Part shown: positions 36,664 through 46,500 of the stretch, in pieces | How the letters are laid out: the number at the start of each line of letters is the position of its first letter | How positions within the stretch are numbered: position 1 is the first letter of the stretch | Source: Variovorax sp. UMC13 | GTDB lineage: Bacteria; Pseudomonadota; Gammaproteobacteria; Burkholderiales; Burkholderiaceae_C | NCBI RefSeq assembly: GCF_014170375.1 | Contig: NZ_LZZW01000007.1 | Span: forward strand, 62,001-126,000 | Direction: 5' to 3' | Length of the DNA stretch: 64,000 nt | The notes under the pieces: model-generated | Databases searched by the model: none | What the model was told of the DNA's origin: nothing | What the model saw: only the letters and a program-made list of their open reading frames with translations | Translations under genes and position numbers: made by a program

Positions 36664-38070
36664 ATGAGTGAAGTTGTCTCCCCCGAACGAACCGTCCCGC
36701 AAGCCGCCCCCAAGGTCGGCTTTGTGAGCCTTGGCTGCCCCAAGGCATTGACGGACTCCGAATTGATCCTGACCCGGCTCAGCGCCGAGGGCTACCAGAC
36801 CTCGAAGACCTTCGAGGGCGCCGACCTGGTGATCGTCAACACCTGCGGCTTCATCGACGATGCCGTCAAGGAAAGCCTGGACACCATCGGCGAGGCCCTG
36901 GCCACCAATGGCCGCGTGATCGTGACCGGCTGCCTCGGCGCCAAGGCGGGCGAGGAGGGCGGCAACCTGGTGCGCCAGATGCATCCCAGCGTGCTGGCCG
37001 TGACCGGCCCGCATGCGACGCAGGAGGTCATGGATGCGGTCCATGCCAACCTGCCCAAGCCGCACGACCCCTTCATCGACCTGGTGCCCAACGCCTTCGG
37101 CGTGGCCGGCCTGAAGCTCACGCCGCGGCACTACGCGTACCTCAAGATCAGCGAAGGCTGCAATCACCGCTGCACCTTCTGCATCATCCCGTCGATGCGC
37201 GGCGACCTGGTGTCGCGGCCGGTGGGCGACGTGCTGAGCGAGGCCAAGGCCTTGTTCGAAGGCGGCGTGAAGGAGCTGCTGGTGATCAGCCAGGACACCT
37301 CGGCCTACGGCGTGGACGTGAAGTACCGCACCGGCTTCTGGGATGGCAAGCCGGTGAAGACGCGCATGCTGGAACTGGTGCGCACGCTGGGCGAGATCGC
37401 CGAGCCCTACGGCGCCTGGGTCCGCCTGCACTACGTCTACCCGTACCCGAGCGTCGACGAAGTGATCCCCTTGATGGCGAGCGGCCAGGTGCTGCCCTAC
37501 CTCGACGTGCCGCTGCAGCACAGCCATCCCGACGTGCTGCGCCGCATGAAGCGGCCGGCCAGCGGCGAGCGCAACCTCGAGCGCATCGCGCGCTGGCGCG
37601 AGGTGTGTCCCGAGCTCGTGATCCGCAGCACCTTCATCGCCGGCTTCCCCGGCGAGACGGAAGAGGAGTTCGAGCACCTGCTGGACTTCATCCGCGAGGC
37701 CGAGATCGACCGCGCGGGTTGTTTCGCCTACAGCCCGGTCGAGGGTGCGACCGCCAACGACATCCCGGGCATGCTGCCCGAGGCCGAACGCGAGGCGCGC
37801 CGCGCCCGCTTCATGGAGGTGGCCGAGGCCGTGTCGACCGCCAAGCTGCGTCGCCGCATCGGCGCGACCATGCAGGTGCTGGTCGATTCCGCGCCGGGCC
37901 TGGGCCGCAAGGGTGGTGTGGGCCGTACCTACGCCGACGCGCCCGAGATCGACGGCACCGTGCGGCTGCTGCCGCCCGAGAAGATCAGCAAGACGCTGAA
38001 GGTCGGCGAGTTCACGCGCGCACGCATCGTGGGCGTCGAGGGCCATGACCTGATCGCGCTGCCGGTCTAA
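36664..38070 (+). CDS. rimO: ribosomal protein uS12 methylthiotransferase RimO
   Basis: A 468-residue radical-SAM methylthiotransferase that modifies Asp88/89 of ribosomal protein S12. The N-terminal UPF0004 domain has cysteines in [22 protein letters not shown] and TGCLGAKAG; the radical SAM cluster is [31 protein letters not shown] is RimO/MiaB typical. It closes with a TRAM domain ([29 protein letters not shown]). The ATG at 36664 directly follows GACAATAGGCCC, so the leader is very short. Confidence 0.96.
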   Translation: MSEVVSPERTVPQAAPKVGFVSLGCPKALTDSELILTRLSAEGYQTSKTFEGADLVIVNTCGFIDDAVKESLDTIGEALATNGRVIVTGCLGAKAGEEGGNLVRQMHPSVLAVTGPHATQEVMDAVHANLPKPHDPFIDLVPNAFGVAGLKLTPRHYAYLKISEGCNHRCTFCIIPSMRGDLVSRPVGDVLSEAKALFEGGVKELLVISQDTSAYGVDVKYRTGFWDGKPVKTRMLELVRTLGEIAEPYGAWVRLHYVYPYPSVDEVIPLMASGQVLPYLDVPLQHSHPDVLRRMKRPASGERNLERIARWREVCPELVIRSTFIAGFPGETEEEFEHLLDFIREAEIDRAGCFAYSPVEGATANDIPGMLPEAEREARRARFMEVAEAVSTAKLRRRIGATMQVLVDSAPGLGRKGGVGRTYADAPEIDGTVRLLPPEKISKTLKVGEFTRARIVGVEGHDLIALPV

Positions 38071-38099
38071 TGGCCTTGTCGCTGATTCAAGCAGGCAAG

Positions 38100-38124
38100 A
38101 AAAAAGCCACCGGAGACCGGTGGC
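38100..38124 (-). terminator. terminator of tRNA-Leu copy 1
   Basis: Stem GCCACCGG/CCGGTGGC (38106-38113 with 38117-38124) with a three-base loop and a six-T run on the minus strand (38105-38100). It can also serve rimO on the plus strand, where only four T follow. An identical hairpin follows the second tRNA-Leu. Confidence 0.9.
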
Positions 38125-38160
38125 TTTTCTTGAATGACCTGGCGGGGGTCAGTTTGAATT

Positions 38161-38245
<85 letters not shown>

Positions 38246-38420
38246 GTCATATCTGCCGAAGCTTCTATGCATCGCTTCTCAGCGAAGACTGCGATCATAC
38301 TCAAAAAACGGGGCACTTTTCGCCAAGTTGGGCTTCGACGTGAAAATTTTTGTGCGTATTTCAGATGTGCAGGCGCAGCTTGCGCACGCGGCACGCTCGA
38401 TCGCGTTTCGAGCGGCCATG

Positions 38421-38445
38421 AAAAAAGCCACCGGAGACCGGTGGC
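38421..38445 (-). terminator. terminator of tRNA-Leu copy 2
   Basis: Same hairpin as at 38106-38124: GCCACCGG (38427-38434), loop AGA, CCGGTGGC (38438-38445), with six T on the minus strand (38426-38421). It separates the two tRNA genes into independent transcription units. Confidence 0.9.
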
Positions 38446-38481
38446 TTCAATCGGATGACCTGGTAAAGGTCTGTTTAAACT

Positions 38482-38566
<85 letters not shown>

Positions 38567-38593
38567 CCACATGACTGCCGAAGCAGCGATGTT

Positions 38594-40906
38594 TTGAATT
38601 TCAGGAAAGAAGGAGATCATATCAAAAATAATGGCCATCCCAGCGGCTTGCTGGATGAATTCGAGGGTTCCGTGCAAGGTCATCGCGACGGGCACGGCTT
38701 CGTGCAACGTGACGACGGCGAAGCCGACATCTATCTGCCGCCCAACGAGATGCGCGCGGTGCTCCACAAGGACCGCGTCAAGGCGCGCATCGTGCGCCAG
38801 GACCGGCGCGGTCGCCCCGAGGGGCGCGTGGTTGAGATCGTCGAGCGTCCCGAGCAGCCGATCATCGGCCGCCTGCTGCACGAAGGCGGCATCTGGCTCG
38901 TCGCACCCGAAGACAAGCGCTACGGTCAGGACGTCCTGATCCCCAAGGGCGCGACCGGTCCCGCCAAGGTGGGGCAGGTGGTGGTGGTGCAGCTCACCGA
39001 GCCGCCCGCGCTGTTCGGCCAGCCCGTGGGCCGGGTCAAGGAAGTGCTGGGCGAGATCGACGACCCCGGCATGGAGATCGAGATCGCGGTGCGCAAGTAC
39101 GGCGTGCCGCACGAGTTCTCGGAGGCCTGCCTTTCCGAGGCGAAAGCCATTCCCGACAAGGTGCGTCCGGCCGACAAGAAGGGCCGCATCGATCTGACGG
39201 ACGTGCCGCTGGTCACCATCGACGGCGAGGACGCACGCGACTTCGACGATGCGGTGTATTGCGAGCCGGCCAAGGTCGGCCGCGGCAAGGGCTGGCGGCT
39301 GCTGGTGGCGATCGCCGACGTGAGCGCCTATGTGCACACCGGTTCGCCGATCGACATCGATGCCTACGACCGCGCGACCAGCGTCTACTTCCCGCGCCGG
39401 GTGATCCCGATGCTGCCGGAGAAGCTCAGCAACGGCCTGTGCTCGCTCAACCCCTCGGTCGAGCGGCTGTGCATGGTCTGCGACATGCTGGTGGCGGCCG
39501 ACGGCGAGATCTACGCCTACCAGTTCTACCCGGCCGTGATGTTCAGCCACGCGCGCTTCACGTACACCGAAGTGGCGGCGATCCTCGGCAACACGCGCGG
39601 CCCCGAAGCGGCCAAGCGCAAGGACCGCGTGAAGGACCTGCTGAACCTGGCCGATGTCTACAAGGCACTGCTCAAGCAGCGCAGCCGCCGCGGCGCGGTG
39701 GACTTCGAGACCACCGAGACGCAGATCGTCTGCGACGACGCTGGCCGGATCGAGAAGATCGTGCCGCGCACCCGCAACGAGGCGCACCGCCTGATCGAGG
39801 AAGCGATGCTGGCGGCCAACGTCTGCAGTGCCGACTTCATCAACGAGAGCAAGCACCCGGGCCTGTTCCGCGTGCACGAGGGCCCGACGCCGGAGAAGAA
39901 GGAGATCCTGCGCGGCTACCTGAAGGCCATGGGCGTGGGCCTGAGCATCACCGACGATCCGCGGCCGGGCGAGTTCCAGGCCATCGCCGAGGCCACCAAG
40001 GAGCGGCCCGACGCGCAGCAGATCCACACCATGCTGCTGCGCTCGATGCAGCAGGCGATCTACACGCCCATCAACAGCGGTCACTTCGGCCTGGCCTACG
40101 AGGCCTACACGCACTTCACCAGCCCGATCCGGCGTTATCCCGACCTGCTGGTGCACCGCGTGATCAAGGCGATCCTCAACCGGCAGAAGTACACGCTGCC
40201 GATGCTGCCCACACCGGGCGAGGCGCATGCCAAGCTGGCCAAGCGGCTCGCCTCGCGCGTCAAGGCGCCGACCGAGAAGCCGCAGAAGGCGACGGTCGCA
40301 CCGACCAAGGAGGTGCAGGCCTGGCAGGCCGCGGGCCTGCATTGCAGCGCCAACGAACGGCGCGCCGACGAGGCCAGCCGCGACGTCGAGGCCTGGCTCA
40401 AGTGCAAGTACATGCGCGAGCACCTGGGCGAGGAGTACGGCGGCGTGGTCAGTTCGGCCACGAGCTTCGGCATCTTCGTCACGCTCGACGCGATGTACGT
40501 CGAGGGGCTGGTGCACATCACCGAACTCGGTGGCGAGTACTTCAAGTTCGACGAGATGCGCCAGGAGCTGCGCGGCGAGCGCACCGGCATCCGCTATGCC
40601 ATCGGCACGCGCGTGCGGGTGCAGGTGAGCCGGGTCGACCTCGATGGCCGGAAGATCGATTTCCGCCTGGTGCGTGAAGGCGAGGAACTGCCGGCCCGCA
40701 ACGCGAAGGACAAGGGCGCGCCCCCGGCCGGCGGCACGCCGGCCAAAGCGTCGGCCAAGCGGGGGTCACGCAGCAAGGGCGCCGAGGCGGTGGCGCCCGT
40801 GGCGGCCGAACGCGTCGAGGCCGGACCCCAATCGGCCATGCAGGCTTTCAAGTCCGCCGTGAAGAAGGCGGCCAACAAGATGAAGGGGCGCAAGCCGCGC
40901 CGATGA
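38594..40906 (+). CDS. rnr: ribonuclease R, start codon uncertain
   Basis: 3'-5' exoribonuclease that degrades structured RNA and takes part in rRNA and tmRNA quality control. OB/cold-shock region (VQGHRDGHGFVQRDDGEADIY), RNB catalytic domain with DGEDARDFDDAVYCE, YFPRRVIPMLPEKLSNGLCSLNP and HFTSPIRRYPDLLVHR, an S1 domain (GVVSSATSFGIFVTLDAMYVEGLVHI), then a Lys/Ala-rich basic tail. The coordinates use TTG 38594, the most upstream recognised start. The strong ribosome site AAGAAGGAG at 38607-38615 instead points to 38621, where the in-frame codon is ATC. TTG 38648 and a GTG further in are other options. The N-terminal HTH domain of E. coli RNase R is absent. Confidence 0.93.
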   Translation: MNFRKEGDHIKNNGHPSGLLDEFEGSVQGHRDGHGFVQRDDGEADIYLPPNEMRAVLHKDRVKARIVRQDRRGRPEGRVVEIVERPEQPIIGRLLHEGGIWLVAPEDKRYGQDVLIPKGATGPAKVGQVVVVQLTEPPALFGQPVGRVKEVLGEIDDPGMEIEIAVRKYGVPHEFSEACLSEAKAIPDKVRPADKKGRIDLTDVPLVTIDGEDARDFDDAVYCEPAKVGRGKGWRLLVAIADVSAYVHTGSPIDIDAYDRATSVYFPRRVIPMLPEKLSNGLCSLNPSVERLCMVCDMLVAADGEIYAYQFYPAVMFSHARFTYTEVAAILGNTRGPEAAKRKDRVKDLLNLADVYKALLKQRSRRGAVDFETTETQIVCDDAGRIEKIVPRTRNEAHRLIEEAMLAANVCSADFINESKHPGLFRVHEGPTPEKKEILRGYLKAMGVGLSITDDPRPGEFQAIAEATKERPDAQQIHTMLLRSMQQAIYTPINSGHFGLAYEAYTHFTSPIRRYPDLLVHRVIKAILNRQKYTLPMLPTPGEAHAKLAKRLASRVKAPTEKPQKATVAPTKEVQAWQAAGLHCSANERRADEASRDVEAWLKCKYMREHLGEEYGGVVSSATSFGIFVTLDAMYVEGLVHITELGGEYFKFDEMRQELRGERTGIRYAIGTRVRVQVSRVDLDGRKIDFRLVREGEELPARNAKDKGAPPAGGTPAKASAKRGSRSKGAEAVAPVAAERVEAGPQSAMQAFKSAVKKAANKMKGRKPRR

Positions 40907-40921
40907 ACAAGGAGACATGAC

Positions 40922-41686
40922 ATGACGCAAACCCAAGCAACACCCCGCACCGCCATCGTGACCGGTGCCGGCAGCGGCATCGGCCGCGCCGCCGCGCTGG
41001 CGCTGCTGGCCGACGGCTGGAACGTGACGCTCGCGGGCCGCCGCCTCGAGCCGCTCGAGCAGGTGGCCGAGGAATCGGGCGCTGCCGCGCGCGCCTTCGC
41101 CGTGCCGACCGACGTGGCCAAGGCCGAATCGGTTGCCTCGCTGTTCGCCGCCACAGTCGAGCGCTTCGGCCGCGTCGACCTGCTGTTCAACAACGCCGGC
41201 GTGGGCAACCCGCCCGGTCCCTTCGAGGACTGGACGCCGGAGCAATGGCAGGGCGTGGTCGACATCAACCTCACCGGCATGTTCTTCTGCATCCAGCAGG
41301 CCTTCCGCGTGATGAAGAACCAGTCGCCGCGCGGCGGCCGGATCATCAACAACGGCTCGATCTCGGCCACCGCGCCGCGGCCCAACTCGATCGCCTACAC
41401 CGCCACCAAGCACGCGGTGCAGGGCCTGACCAAGACCGCCTCGCTCGACGGCCGCAAGTACGACATCGCGGTCGGCCAGGTCGACGTGGGCAATGCGATG
41501 ACCGACCTGGCCTCGCGCATGGCCAAGGGCGTGCCGCAGGCCAATGGCGAGATGGCGATCGAGCCGCTGATCGACGTGAAAATCGTCGGCCAGTCGGTGC
41601 TCTACATGGCGAACCTGCCGCTCGAGGCCAATGTGCTGTTCCACACGATTATGGCCACCAAGATGCCCTTCGTCGGGCGCGGCTAG
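40922..41686 (+). CDS. SDR family oxidoreductase, substrate unknown
   Basis: A 254-residue short-chain dehydrogenase with cofactor motif TGAGSGIG (residues 14-21), an Arg pair in AGRRLEPL suggesting NADP preference, [15 protein letters not shown], and the catalytic Ser in [13 protein letters not shown] with Tyr159 and Lys163. It follows rnr after 15 bases with an AAGGAGAC ribosome site, so it is probably co-transcribed. The substrate cannot be told from sequence; the [18 protein letters not shown] region is typical of uncharacterised proteobacterial SDRs. Confidence 0.85.
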   Translation: MTQTQATPRTAIVTGAGSGIGRAAALALLADGWNVTLAGRRLEPLEQVAEESGAAARAFAVPTDVAKAESVASLFAATVERFGRVDLLFNNAGVGNPPGPFEDWTPEQWQGVVDINLTGMFFCIQQAFRVMKNQSPRGGRIINNGSISATAPRPNSIAYTATKHAVQGLTKTASLDGRKYDIAVGQVDVGNAMTDLASRMAKGVPQANGEMAIEPLIDVKIVGQSVLYMANLPLEANVLFHTIMATKMPFVGRG

Positions 41687-41692
41687 AAGCGC

Positions 41693-43156
41693 TCAGGCGG
41701 GCGCGCGGCGGGCCAGCGTGCCCGCCGTCAGCGGCGCCGCGCCGTCCGGCCAGGTGTCGGCGATGTGGCCGTGCCGCCAGACGGCCTGGTGCGCGGCCTC
41801 GAAGGCCGGCTGCCGGGCCGCCAGCGCGGCGCCGATCATGCCGGCCAGCACATCACCGGTGCCGGCCGTGGCCAGCCGCGCATTGCCGGTGAGGTTGACG
41901 ACCGCGGGTTCATCGCCCGGGCTGGCGATCACCGTGCCGGAACCCTTGAGCACCGCCACCACGCGAAAGCGCGTGGCCAGCGCGCGCGCGGCCGCCAGCC
42001 GGTCGGCCTGGATGGCGTGGGCCGTGCAGCCCAGCAGCCGGGCCGCTTCCAGCGGATGCGGCGTGATCACGGTCGCTTGCCCGCGCATGGCGCGCGCCGC
42101 CAGTTGTTGCTGCAAGTCGCCGTCAGCGGCGACGGCATTGAGCGCATCGGCGTCGAGCACGAGCGCCGCGGCGCTCGCCATCACGCGCGGCAGCCACTCG
42201 CGCACCGCCGTTCCGCCGCCGCAACCGCAGACCACGGCCATGCCGGACACGTCCAGCGCATGGGCGTCGCGCAGCATCAGCTCGGGTTGGGCGCTGTCGA
42301 CCGCCGCGGCGCTCGGGTCGAGCAGGCCGACGAACACCCGGCCCGCCCCGGCGTGCAGCGCCGCCGAACCGGCCAGCAGGGCCGCGCCCGCCATGCCCGG
42401 CGCGCCGCCGATCACCGCGACGTCGCCATAGCTTCCCTTGTGCGACGCATGGGTGCGCGCGCTGGCCTTGGGTGTGCCCGCCAGGCGTGCGACCGGGCGC
42501 TCGGTGACGGGGCCGCAGCCCAGGTCGTCGAACCAGACCGTGCCGGCCGCATCGCGCCCCTGCGCGGTGAAGAGACCGGGTTTGAGGGTGAGAAAGCTCA
42601 GGCAGGCGCGGACCGCCCGCGGGTGCGGCAGGGCGCCGTCCAGCGACAGCACGCCGGTGTCCGCATCCAGCCCGGACGGCACGTCGACGCTGAGCACGGG
42701 TTGCGTCCCCGCATGCATCCGCCGCAGCCAGGCGGCCATGTCGCCTTCGGGCGCGCGCGACGCGCCGATGCCGAGCAGTCCATCGATGGCCAGGTCATAC
42801 GCGACCGGCGGGTCCGCCGCAACAAGAACACCTGCATCGCGCGCGCGTCGCAGCGACGCTTTGGCATCGGGTGGCAGGCGACCTTCATCACCGGTAAAAG
42901 TCACGACCGGAAAGAAGCCCCGATGCCGAAGTTGCGCTGCGGCCTCGAGACCGTCGCCGCCGTTGTTGCCCGGCCCGCAGGCCACCCAGACGGTGCGCGC
43001 ATGCGGCGCGAGGGCCATGGCAAGCCGCGCCACCGCCAGGCCCGCGCGCTGCATCAGCGTATGGGCGGGCAGGGCGGCCGCGGCGGCCTGTTCGATGCGG
43101 CGCGTGGCGGCGATGTCGAACAGCTCGGCGGCGGTGGCGGCGGTGATGCGTTGCAT
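41693..43156 (-). CDS. nnr: bifunctional NAD(P)H-hydrate epimerase / ADP-dependent NAD(P)H-hydrate dehydratase
   Basis: A 487-residue metabolite-repair enzyme that restores damaged NAD(P)HX. The N-terminal epimerase (YjeF_N) domain includes ACGPGNNGGDGLEAA and DGLLGIGASRAPEG. The C-terminal ribokinase-like dehydratase domain has VAVIGGAPGMAGAALLAG, ITPHPLEAARLLG, VAVLKGSGTVIASP and the catalytic NARLATAGTGDVLAGMIGA. Length and two-domain order match the fused bacterial form. Converges with the upstream SDR and is divergent from the small membrane protein gene. Confidence 0.95.
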   Translation of the reverse strand: MQRITAATAAELFDIAATRRIEQAAAAALPAHTLMQRAGLAVARLAMALAPHARTVWVACGPGNNGGDGLEAAAQLRHRGFFPVVTFTGDEGRLPPDAKASLRRARDAGVLVAADPPVAYDLAIDGLLGIGASRAPEGDMAAWLRRMHAGTQPVLSVDVPSGLDADTGVLSLDGALPHPRAVRACLSFLTLKPGLFTAQGRDAAGTVWFDDLGCGPVTERPVARLAGTPKASARTHASHKGSYGDVAVIGGAPGMAGAALLAGSAALHAGAGRVFVGLLDPSAAAVDSAQPELMLRDAHALDVSGMAVVCGCGGGTAVREWLPRVMASAAALVLDADALNAVAADGDLQQQLAARAMRGQATVITPHPLEAARLLGCTAHAIQADRLAAARALATRFRVVAVLKGSGTVIASPGDEPAVVNLTGNARLATAGTGDVLAGMIGAALAARQPAFEAAHQAVWRHGHIADTWPDGAAPLTAGTLARRAPA

Positions 43157-43209
43157 CGATCCATTGTGCCGCCCGGGCTGTCGAGGTGCGGACTGCCTAT
43201 CATCGGCGG

Positions 43210-43629
43210 ATGATGCTCAAGAGCCTTGGCTGGGTGGTGCTGCTGTTGCTGGCGGGGCTGGCCGTGCTCGTGCTCGCGAGCCTGGCGTGGATGGTCGGCC
43301 TGGGGTGGGCGGCCGGCCTGCTGGCCGTCGTGTGGGGCGCCTTCCTGCTGGCCGAATGGCGGCAGTGGCTGCCCTTGCGCGACCTGGCCTGGGCGGCGGG
43401 CGCGGGCTACGGCATCAGCGTGATCCGCTGGCTCGAGGTGCCGCTCGACGAGGCCGCGCTCTGGCTGCGCTGGCTGGTGATGGCCGGCTACGCGCTGTGC
43501 CTGTTGTGCTTCGTGTGGATCGTGCCCGCGCTGCTCGGATGGGCCGTGCAGCGCTTGCGGCCGCCGCCACTGCCGGTCGAGAAGCCGGCCACGCCCGAGA
43601 TGCTGCGCCGCTGGAACCCTAGAGACTGA
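43210..43629 (+). CDS. small membrane protein, function unknown
   Basis: A 139-residue protein with three or four predicted membrane helices (LGWVVLLLLAGLAVLVLASLAW-like first pair, AGLLAVVWGAFLLA, a later LVMAGYALCLLCFVWIVPALLGW) and a charged C-terminal tail (RRWNPRD). No recognised family. Its stop overlaps the 3' end of the convergent dehydrogenase gene by 11 bases. Third-position GC and hydrophobic periodicity support coding, but it could be lineage-specific. Confidence 0.55.
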   Translation: MMLKSLGWVVLLLLAGLAVLVLASLAWMVGLGWAAGLLAVVWGAFLLAEWRQWLPLRDLAWAAGAGYGISVIRWLEVPLDEAALWLRWLVMAGYALCLLCFVWIVPALLGWAVQRLRPPPLPVEKPATPEMLRRWNPRD

Positions 43630-44872
43630 GTCTTTCGAGGCCCAGGCCTTCGAGGTCGATGCCTGCATCGCGTCCGCCGATCCGGTCGGCCAGCACGCGC
43701 GCGCTGCCGCACGACAGCGCCCAGCCGCTCGAGCCGTGGCCCAGGTTGAGCCAGACGCCCGGAATGCCGCTGGGCCCGATCACCGGCGGCCCGTCGGGCA
43801 GCATCGGGCGCGCGCCCTTCCATTGCTGGATGCCGGCCTGCAGCGTGGCGGCGCCGGGGAACCAGTCGTGCAGCACCTTGTAGAGCGTCTGCAGTGCGGC
43901 CGGGTTCATGGTGTCGAGCGAACCGCCGATCTCCGCGCTGCCGGCCACGCGCACGCGCAGGCCCATGCGCGTGATTGCCACCTTGTAGCGCTCGTCCATC
44001 ACGGCGCTGCGCGGCGCGTTGAGCGGCTCGCGCACGTTGGCGCTGACCGAATGGCCGTACACCGGCGTGAGCGGAATGCGCAGGCCCAACGGCCTGAGCA
44101 GCGCGGCCGAGGCCACGCCCGCGCACATCACGATCGCATCGAAGGGAATGGCGTCCGAGCCGGCCGACAGTGCCAGCGAGCGCGGCGCGGTGCGCGAGAG
44201 CGGGGCGATGTCGCAATTGAAGTGGAAGCGCGCGCCCAGCGATTCGGCTTCGCGCTTGAGCAGCAGCGCGAACTGGCGGCAGTTCGCGACCTCGTCCTCG
44301 GGCAGGTGGATGGCGCCAGCCAGGTCGGTGTCGGTGCTCAGGGCGGGCTCGATGCGCCGGGCCTCGTCGGCATCGACCTCGCGGAACACGCTGCCGGCCG
44401 CGCGCAGCACCTCGAGGCCCGGCTGCACCAGCTTCTGGTCGCGGCGCGAGCGCAGCAGCACCAGGTAGCCCTGGCTGCGCTCGTAGCTGAGCTCGCGGGC
44501 CTCGGTGATCTCGTGCAGCCGCGTCTTGCTGTAGAAGGCCAGTCGCTGCAGGCGGCTTCGATTGGCCAGGTAGGTCTCGAGCCGGCAGGCGCGTTGCCAT
44601 TGCGCCATCCAGCGCAGGTCGCGACCGCTCACGGGCCAGCGCAGCTTGACCGCGCCGTGGCTCGACAGCAGCGAGCGCAGCACCTTGAGCCGCATGCCCG
44701 GCGCGGCCCAGGGCGTGACGTAGCCGGGGGCGACCACGCCCGCGTTGGCGAAGCTCGATTCCTCGGCCGCGGCGCCGCGGCGCTCGAAGACCGACACCTC
44801 GTGCCCGTCGCTGGCCAGTTCCCAGGCGGTGGTGACGCCGATGATGCCGGCGCCCACGATCGCGATTTTCAT
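43619..44872 (-). CDS. dadA: D-amino acid dehydrogenase small subunit (DadA-type FAD oxidoreductase)
   Basis: A 417-residue DAO-family flavoenzyme that oxidises D-amino acids to keto acids and passes electrons to the respiratory chain. FAD-binding GAGIIGVTTAWELASDGHEV-type fold at residues 7-27, SSFANAGVVAPGYVTPWAAPG, GYLVLLRS, DEVANCRQFALLLKR, and a C-terminal GVWLNLGHGSSGWALSCGSARVLAD, which is highly characteristic. No dedicated alanine racemase or Lrp gene is adjacent. It lies 81 bases downstream of the amidase start region on the same strand. Confidence 0.9.
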   Translation of the reverse strand: MKIAIVGAGIIGVTTAWELASDGHEVSVFERRGAAAEESSFANAGVVAPGYVTPWAAPGMRLKVLRSLLSSHGAVKLRWPVSGRDLRWMAQWQRACRLETYLANRSRLQRLAFYSKTRLHEITEARELSYERSQGYLVLLRSRRDQKLVQPGLEVLRAAGSVFREVDADEARRIEPALSTDTDLAGAIHLPEDEVANCRQFALLLKREAESLGARFHFNCDIAPLSRTAPRSLALSAGSDAIPFDAIVMCAGVASAALLRPLGLRIPLTPVYGHSVSANVREPLNAPRSAVMDERYKVAITRMGLRVRVAGSAEIGGSLDTMNPAALQTLYKVLHDWFPGAATLQAGIQQWKGARPMLPDGPPVIGPSGIPGVWLNLGHGSSGWALSCGSARVLADRIGGRDAGIDLEGLGLERLSL

Positions 44873-44953
44873 GAATTCTTTGTTGGGGGATGGAGTCGGC
44901 CATGTCCCGCGGGCCCGCCCGAAGGCGGAACGCGGGAGGAAAACGGGAAGGCC

Positions 44954-46279
44954 CTATTGTTGCAGCGCGCGCTCCGCCTGGGCGGCGATCGCGAGCACCG
45001 CGTCGTCGTGCAGCGCAGCGTGCCACAGCATCAGGCCGACCGGTGCATCGCCCTCGGCCTGGCAGGGAATGGAGATCGCGCAGCCGTCGAGCATGTTGAC
45101 CACCGACGGGTTGCGCAGCAGCAGGCCGTTGACGCGGAAGAACTCCGTATCGCGCTCGGCGCCCGGCGCCACGCTGGCCAGCGGCGGCGCGAGGATCGGC
45201 ACGGTGGGCGACAGTAGCGCGTCGAAGCCGGCCAGCGCGGCTTCCATGCGGGCGATCCAGTCGCGGCGCGCGTGCAGCAGGTCGATGTACTCGTGCGCCT
45301 TCATCCCGGCGCCCTTGAGGATGCGCTGCGCCACGCGCGGGTCGTAGCCGGCGCCGCTGCGCTCGAGCAGCAGGCGGTGCCAGGCATAGGACTCGGCGGC
45401 GGAAAAGCCGCCGGTGGCGTTGATGGCGGGCAGCTCGGCCAGCGGCGGCAGCGCGATCTCGTCGATGTGCGCGCCGGCCGCGCGCAGCGTGGTCAGGGCG
45501 CGCTCGAAGGCCTGCGCCACTGCCGGCACCATGCCGTCCAGGAACAGGTCCTTGACCACGGCGAGCCGGTAGCCAGCCAGCGCGCGGGTGTCCGGCGTGA
45601 CGCGGCGCGCGGCCAGCACCTCGTGCGCCAGCACCGCGTCGCGCACCGAGCGCGTCATGGCGCAGACCGTGTCGAGCGTGGTCGACAGCGGCAGCGCGCC
45701 GGTGGCGGGCACGAGGCGGGCCGTGCTCTTGAAGCCGACGATGCCGTTGAGCGCGGCCGGAATGCGGATCGAGCCGCCGGTGTCCGAACCCAGGCCGATG
45801 AAGGCGGCGCCCGTGGCCACCGAGATGGCGGCGCCGGAAGAGGAGCCGCCCGGGACGCGCGGCGTCGCGGCATCGCTGGCGTTGGCCGGCGTGCCGTGGT
45901 GCGGGTTGACGCCGACGCCGGAGAAGGCGAACTCGCTCATGTTGGTGCGCCCGATCAGCGCGCCGCCCGCAGCCCGCAGGCGCGCCACCGCGACCGCGTC
46001 GGCGCGGGCGGCCGGGGCATGGCCCAGCACCACCGAGCCGGCGGGCGTCGGCTGCCCGGCGACGTCGAACAGGTCCTTGACGGAGAAGGACAGCCCGGCC
46101 AGCGGCTGCGAGGGCTGGGCCGCGGCCGCCTCCTGGCGCGCCGCGTCGAACAGCGTGCGCGTGAAGGTGTGCGTGTTCGAGGGCTGCTGCGCGATGGCGA
46201 TCGCGTGCTCCATTTCGGTGCGTGCGTCGGTGGTGCCGGCCTGGAGGGCGAGTCGGCTGTCGTGCAGGTCGGGGCGCAT
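44954..46279 (-). CDS. amidase signature family hydrolase
   Basis: A 441-residue serine amidase with the Ser-cisSer-Lys triad: Lys68 (FSVKDLFD), Ser146/147 in PGGSSSGAA and nucleophile Ser170 in GSDTGGSIRIP. GRTNMSEFAFSGVG and NPHHGTPAN also match the family. Substrate not assigned; it is not GatA because no gatB or gatC lies nearby and the C-terminal part is short. The ATG at 46279 is chosen because the frame further upstream overlaps the rpsB promoter and leader. It is upstream of dadA on the same strand and may supply amino acids to it (inference). Confidence 0.87.
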   Translation of the reverse strand: MRPDLHDSRLALQAGTTDARTEMEHAIAIAQQPSNTHTFTRTLFDAARQEAAAAQPSQPLAGLSFSVKDLFDVAGQPTPAGSVVLGHAPAARADAVAVARLRAAGGALIGRTNMSEFAFSGVGVNPHHGTPANASDAATPRVPGGSSSGAAISVATGAAFIGLGSDTGGSIRIPAALNGIVGFKSTARLVPATGALPLSTTLDTVCAMTRSVRDAVLAHEVLAARRVTPDTRALAGYRLAVVKDLFLDGMVPAVAQAFERALTTLRAAGAHIDEIALPPLAELPAINATGGFSAAESYAWHRLLLERSGAGYDPRVAQRILKGAGMKAHEYIDLLHARRDWIARMEAALAGFDALLSPTVPILAPPLASVAPGAERDTEFFRVNGLLLRNPSVVNMLDGCAISIPCQAEGDAPVGLMLWHAALHDDAVLAIAAQAERALQQ

Positions 46280-46329
46280 GGTGTGTTCGAAGCAGGGGGG
46301 CTGAGAGGGGGGGAGGGTGGTCTGCGTGC

Positions 46330-46470
46330 TATACTCTTTGGGTTTCGCTCTCGGGGATTTCCCTGTATTTCCAAGGTTTCCGAGAGAGCGGGACACATTC
46401 GCAAACCAGCCCATCAAGGTGTTGCGTGCCCTCGTGAAAAGTTGTTCGCAGAGGCCGCAAAACGGGCTGG
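46330..46470 (+). promoter_or_regulatory. rpsB promoter and structured leader
   Basis: An extended -10 (TG-C-TATACT, TATACT at 46330-46335) opens a leader of about 160 nt before rpsB. The leader has two pairings: GCTCTCGG (46347-46354) with CCGAGAGAGC (46380-46389, two-base bulge), and a long-range perfect 7-bp stem CCAGCCC (46406-46412) with GGGCTGG (46464-46470) enclosing a smaller region. Autoregulatory leaders upstream of rpsB, bound by S2, are known in other proteobacteria; this one is a candidate. No good -35 is visible. Confidence 0.55.
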
Positions 46471-46500
46471 ATTTTAGACCCAACCTTTGGAGTTATTTCT

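Noticed and set aside
41693..43156. Separate epimerase and dehydratase genes
   Set aside because: One uninterrupted frame covers both domains in the standard fused order, so there is no frameshift or split.
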